A stretch of DNA of 6,146 nt from Bacillota bacterium (GTDB lineage Bacteria > Bacillota > Clostridia > Christensenellales > CAG-138): contig JAEWWD010000075.1 in assembly GCA_023396535.1 (NCBI GenBank), forward strand, positions 1 through 6,146. Direction: 5' to 3'. Each line of letters begins with the position of its first letter. Within the stretch, counting starts at the first letter, position 1. The position numbers and the translations under genes were made by a program. The notes under the pieces are model-generated. The model worked only from the letters and a program-made list of their open reading frames with translations. It ran no database searches and had not been told where the DNA came from. Positions 5,440 to 6,146 of this stretch are shown one piece after another.

Positions 5440-6009
5440 TCACAGCGCTTGTATGTTGTCGACTGTAAGATAGCAATATGTGTTCTCCTGCTCGTCATAC
5501 AGGCCGAAAACGCCGACGATTTCAATTTCTGTGAGCGGTTCCGGATATTCCGAAATATCGTGTTCGCCGTTCCAGATAAATTCCAGCCCTTGCTGGCAGC
5601 ATGCCGTTGCATCGGCGACGATCACAAAATGATAGTACTGTTTTGTATCCTCGCTGTACCCGTTATAATACTGCCCTCTTACTTTGATGGTTTGGCCCAC
5701 ATAATCATCGGGAGACATAATCATATCGTATACTTCGGAATACACCATCGTACTGCTCATGGCCGTTAAATCGACGTCTACATCCATATCGGCCGCGGCG
5801 TTTGATTGCGGATCCTGTTCAGGTATATATACCTCGTCCGGCAGAACGCTGCTTTGGGCGGTATTGGCGGGAATTTCCGCTTCAGCGACGGACGGGGGCA
5901 TCGTCTGTGCCGGGAGCGTTTGAACGGATACAGATACGTTTTCCTGCGCGCAAGCCGTTCCCAACAGCAGCAGACAGCACAACAATATTGCAACAGGCAT
6001 TACTTTCAT
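5440..6009 (-). CDS. Predicted lipoprotein of unknown function, last gene of a metal-transport operon
   Basis: I do not recognise a named family. The 189-residue protein starts with a lipoprotein signal peptide: MKVMPVAILLCCLLLLGTAC, with Cys20 as the lipid-bearing residue (GTAC is an acceptable but not ideal lipobox). Residues 21-85 are low-complexity, rich in Ala, Pro, Gln and Asp, and look like an extended tether. From about 86 there is a compact domain with alternating beta-type segments: YVGQTIKVRGQYY (103-115), YYHFVIVADATACCQQGLEF (125-144), TEIEIVGVFGLYDE (160-173) and TYCYLTVDNIQAL (177-189). This pattern suggests a small OB-like beta barrel. Cys137-Cys138, Cys179, His127 and His150 could bind metal or form a disulfide. 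The start codon overlaps the stop of the upstream permease as ATGA, with GAAGG eight bases ahead, so translation is probably coupled. A role outside the membrane in metal handling is inferred from context only. Confidence 0.88.
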   Translation of the reverse strand: MKVMPVAILLCCLLLLGTACAQENVSVSVQTLPAQTMPPSVAEAEIPANTAQSSVLPDEVYIPEQDPQSNAAADMDVDVDLTAMSSTMVYSEVYDMIMSPDDYVGQTIKVRGQYYNGYSEDTKQYYHFVIVADATACCQQGLEFIWNGEHDISEYPEPLTEIEIVGVFGLYDEQENTYCYLTVDNIQAL

Positions 6010-6146
6010 CTCTCAATACCTTCTTTTACAGAGCCTATCAGCCAGAAAGCGCCGAACAGCAGAATGTCGATTGCCACGATCGTGGAGCCTACGGGGGTGC
6101 CGGCCAGTATGGAGACCAGCATGCCCACGACCGCGCAGATGACGGA
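6006..6146 (-). CDS. ABC-3 family permease (zinc/manganese type), C-terminal 46 residues (cut by window edge)
   Basis: The open frame enters from the right edge and ends at TGA 6008-6006. The 46 visible residues are almost wholly hydrophobic and include GMLVSILAGTPVGSTIVAID, then ILLFGAFWLIGSVKEGIER at the end. A helix, a short Gly/Thr/Pro turn with a P-x-G-S/A-x-I-V motif, a second helix and a charged tail form the usual C-terminus of ABC-3 permeases such as ZnuB and MntB. These move zinc or manganese inward with a separate ATPase and binding protein. The stop overlaps the lipoprotein start as ATGA. The fragment is short, so the family call is probable rather than certain and the metal cannot be told. 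The rest of the operon should lie to the right of the window. Confidence 0.75.
   Translation of the reverse strand, partial: SVICAVVGMLVSILAGTPVGSTIVAIDILLFGAFWLIGSVKEGIER

Noticed and set aside
1..6146. CRISPR array, mobile element, phage or defence system
   Set aside because: No spaced direct repeats, transposase-like frames, integrase motifs or defence domains are visible; the content is ordinary metabolic and housekeeping genes.

Overview
The window looks like an ordinary chromosomal segment from a Bacillota (Firmicutes) bacterium, most likely a Clostridia-type organism with roughly balanced base composition. The basis is a long-form ribosome hibernation factor, a class II fructose-bisphosphate aldolase of the Gram-positive type, an M29 aminopeptidase, strong purine-rich ribosome binding sites and canonical sigma-A style -10 boxes. 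The exact lineage cannot be fixed from this sequence alone. There are no tRNA or rRNA genes, CRISPR arrays, insertion sequences or phage genes.

Layout from left to right. Positions 1-722 (minus) hold the N-terminal 240 codons of glyceraldehyde-3-phosphate dehydrogenase (gap), with its own promoter near 808-836 and a palindrome in its leader. Positions about 917-3481 (minus) look like a three-gene transcription unit, read right to left: a membrane-anchored family 2 glycosyltransferase of the polyprenyl-phosphate type, a small unrecognised three-helix membrane protein, and an M29 metallo-aminopeptidase. Its promoter (TTGTTT-17-TATAAT) lies at 3545-3573. A divergent promoter (TTGCAA-16-TATAAT) at 3625-3652 drives class II aldolase (fba, 3676-4611, plus), which is followed by a strong hairpin. 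Next on the plus strand is hpf (4810-5349), the ribosome-dimerising hibernation factor, with its own promoter candidates and a near-perfect rho-independent terminator at 5365-5394. The right end (minus) carries the last 46 residues of an ABC-3 family permease of the zinc/manganese uptake type. Its stop overlaps the start of a predicted lipoprotein of unknown function (5440-6009) as ATGA.

Functionally, gap and fba are lower-glycolysis enzymes that sit near each other but are transcribed separately and in opposite directions. hpf silences ribosomes in slow growth or stationary phase. The glycosyltransferase unit probably acts at the membrane on a lipid-linked sugar, and its link to the aminopeptidase is not obvious. 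The metal permease and lipoprotein form the 3' end of an operon that continues beyond the window.

I found no clearly new multi-gene system. The items most worth a second look are the Cys-Cys lipoprotein coupled to the metal permease, the unrecognised small membrane protein between the glycosyltransferase and the peptidase, and several regulatory palindromes or hairpins: in the gap leader, the glycosyltransferase leader, and around hpf, where there is also a possible sigma-H-like promoter.
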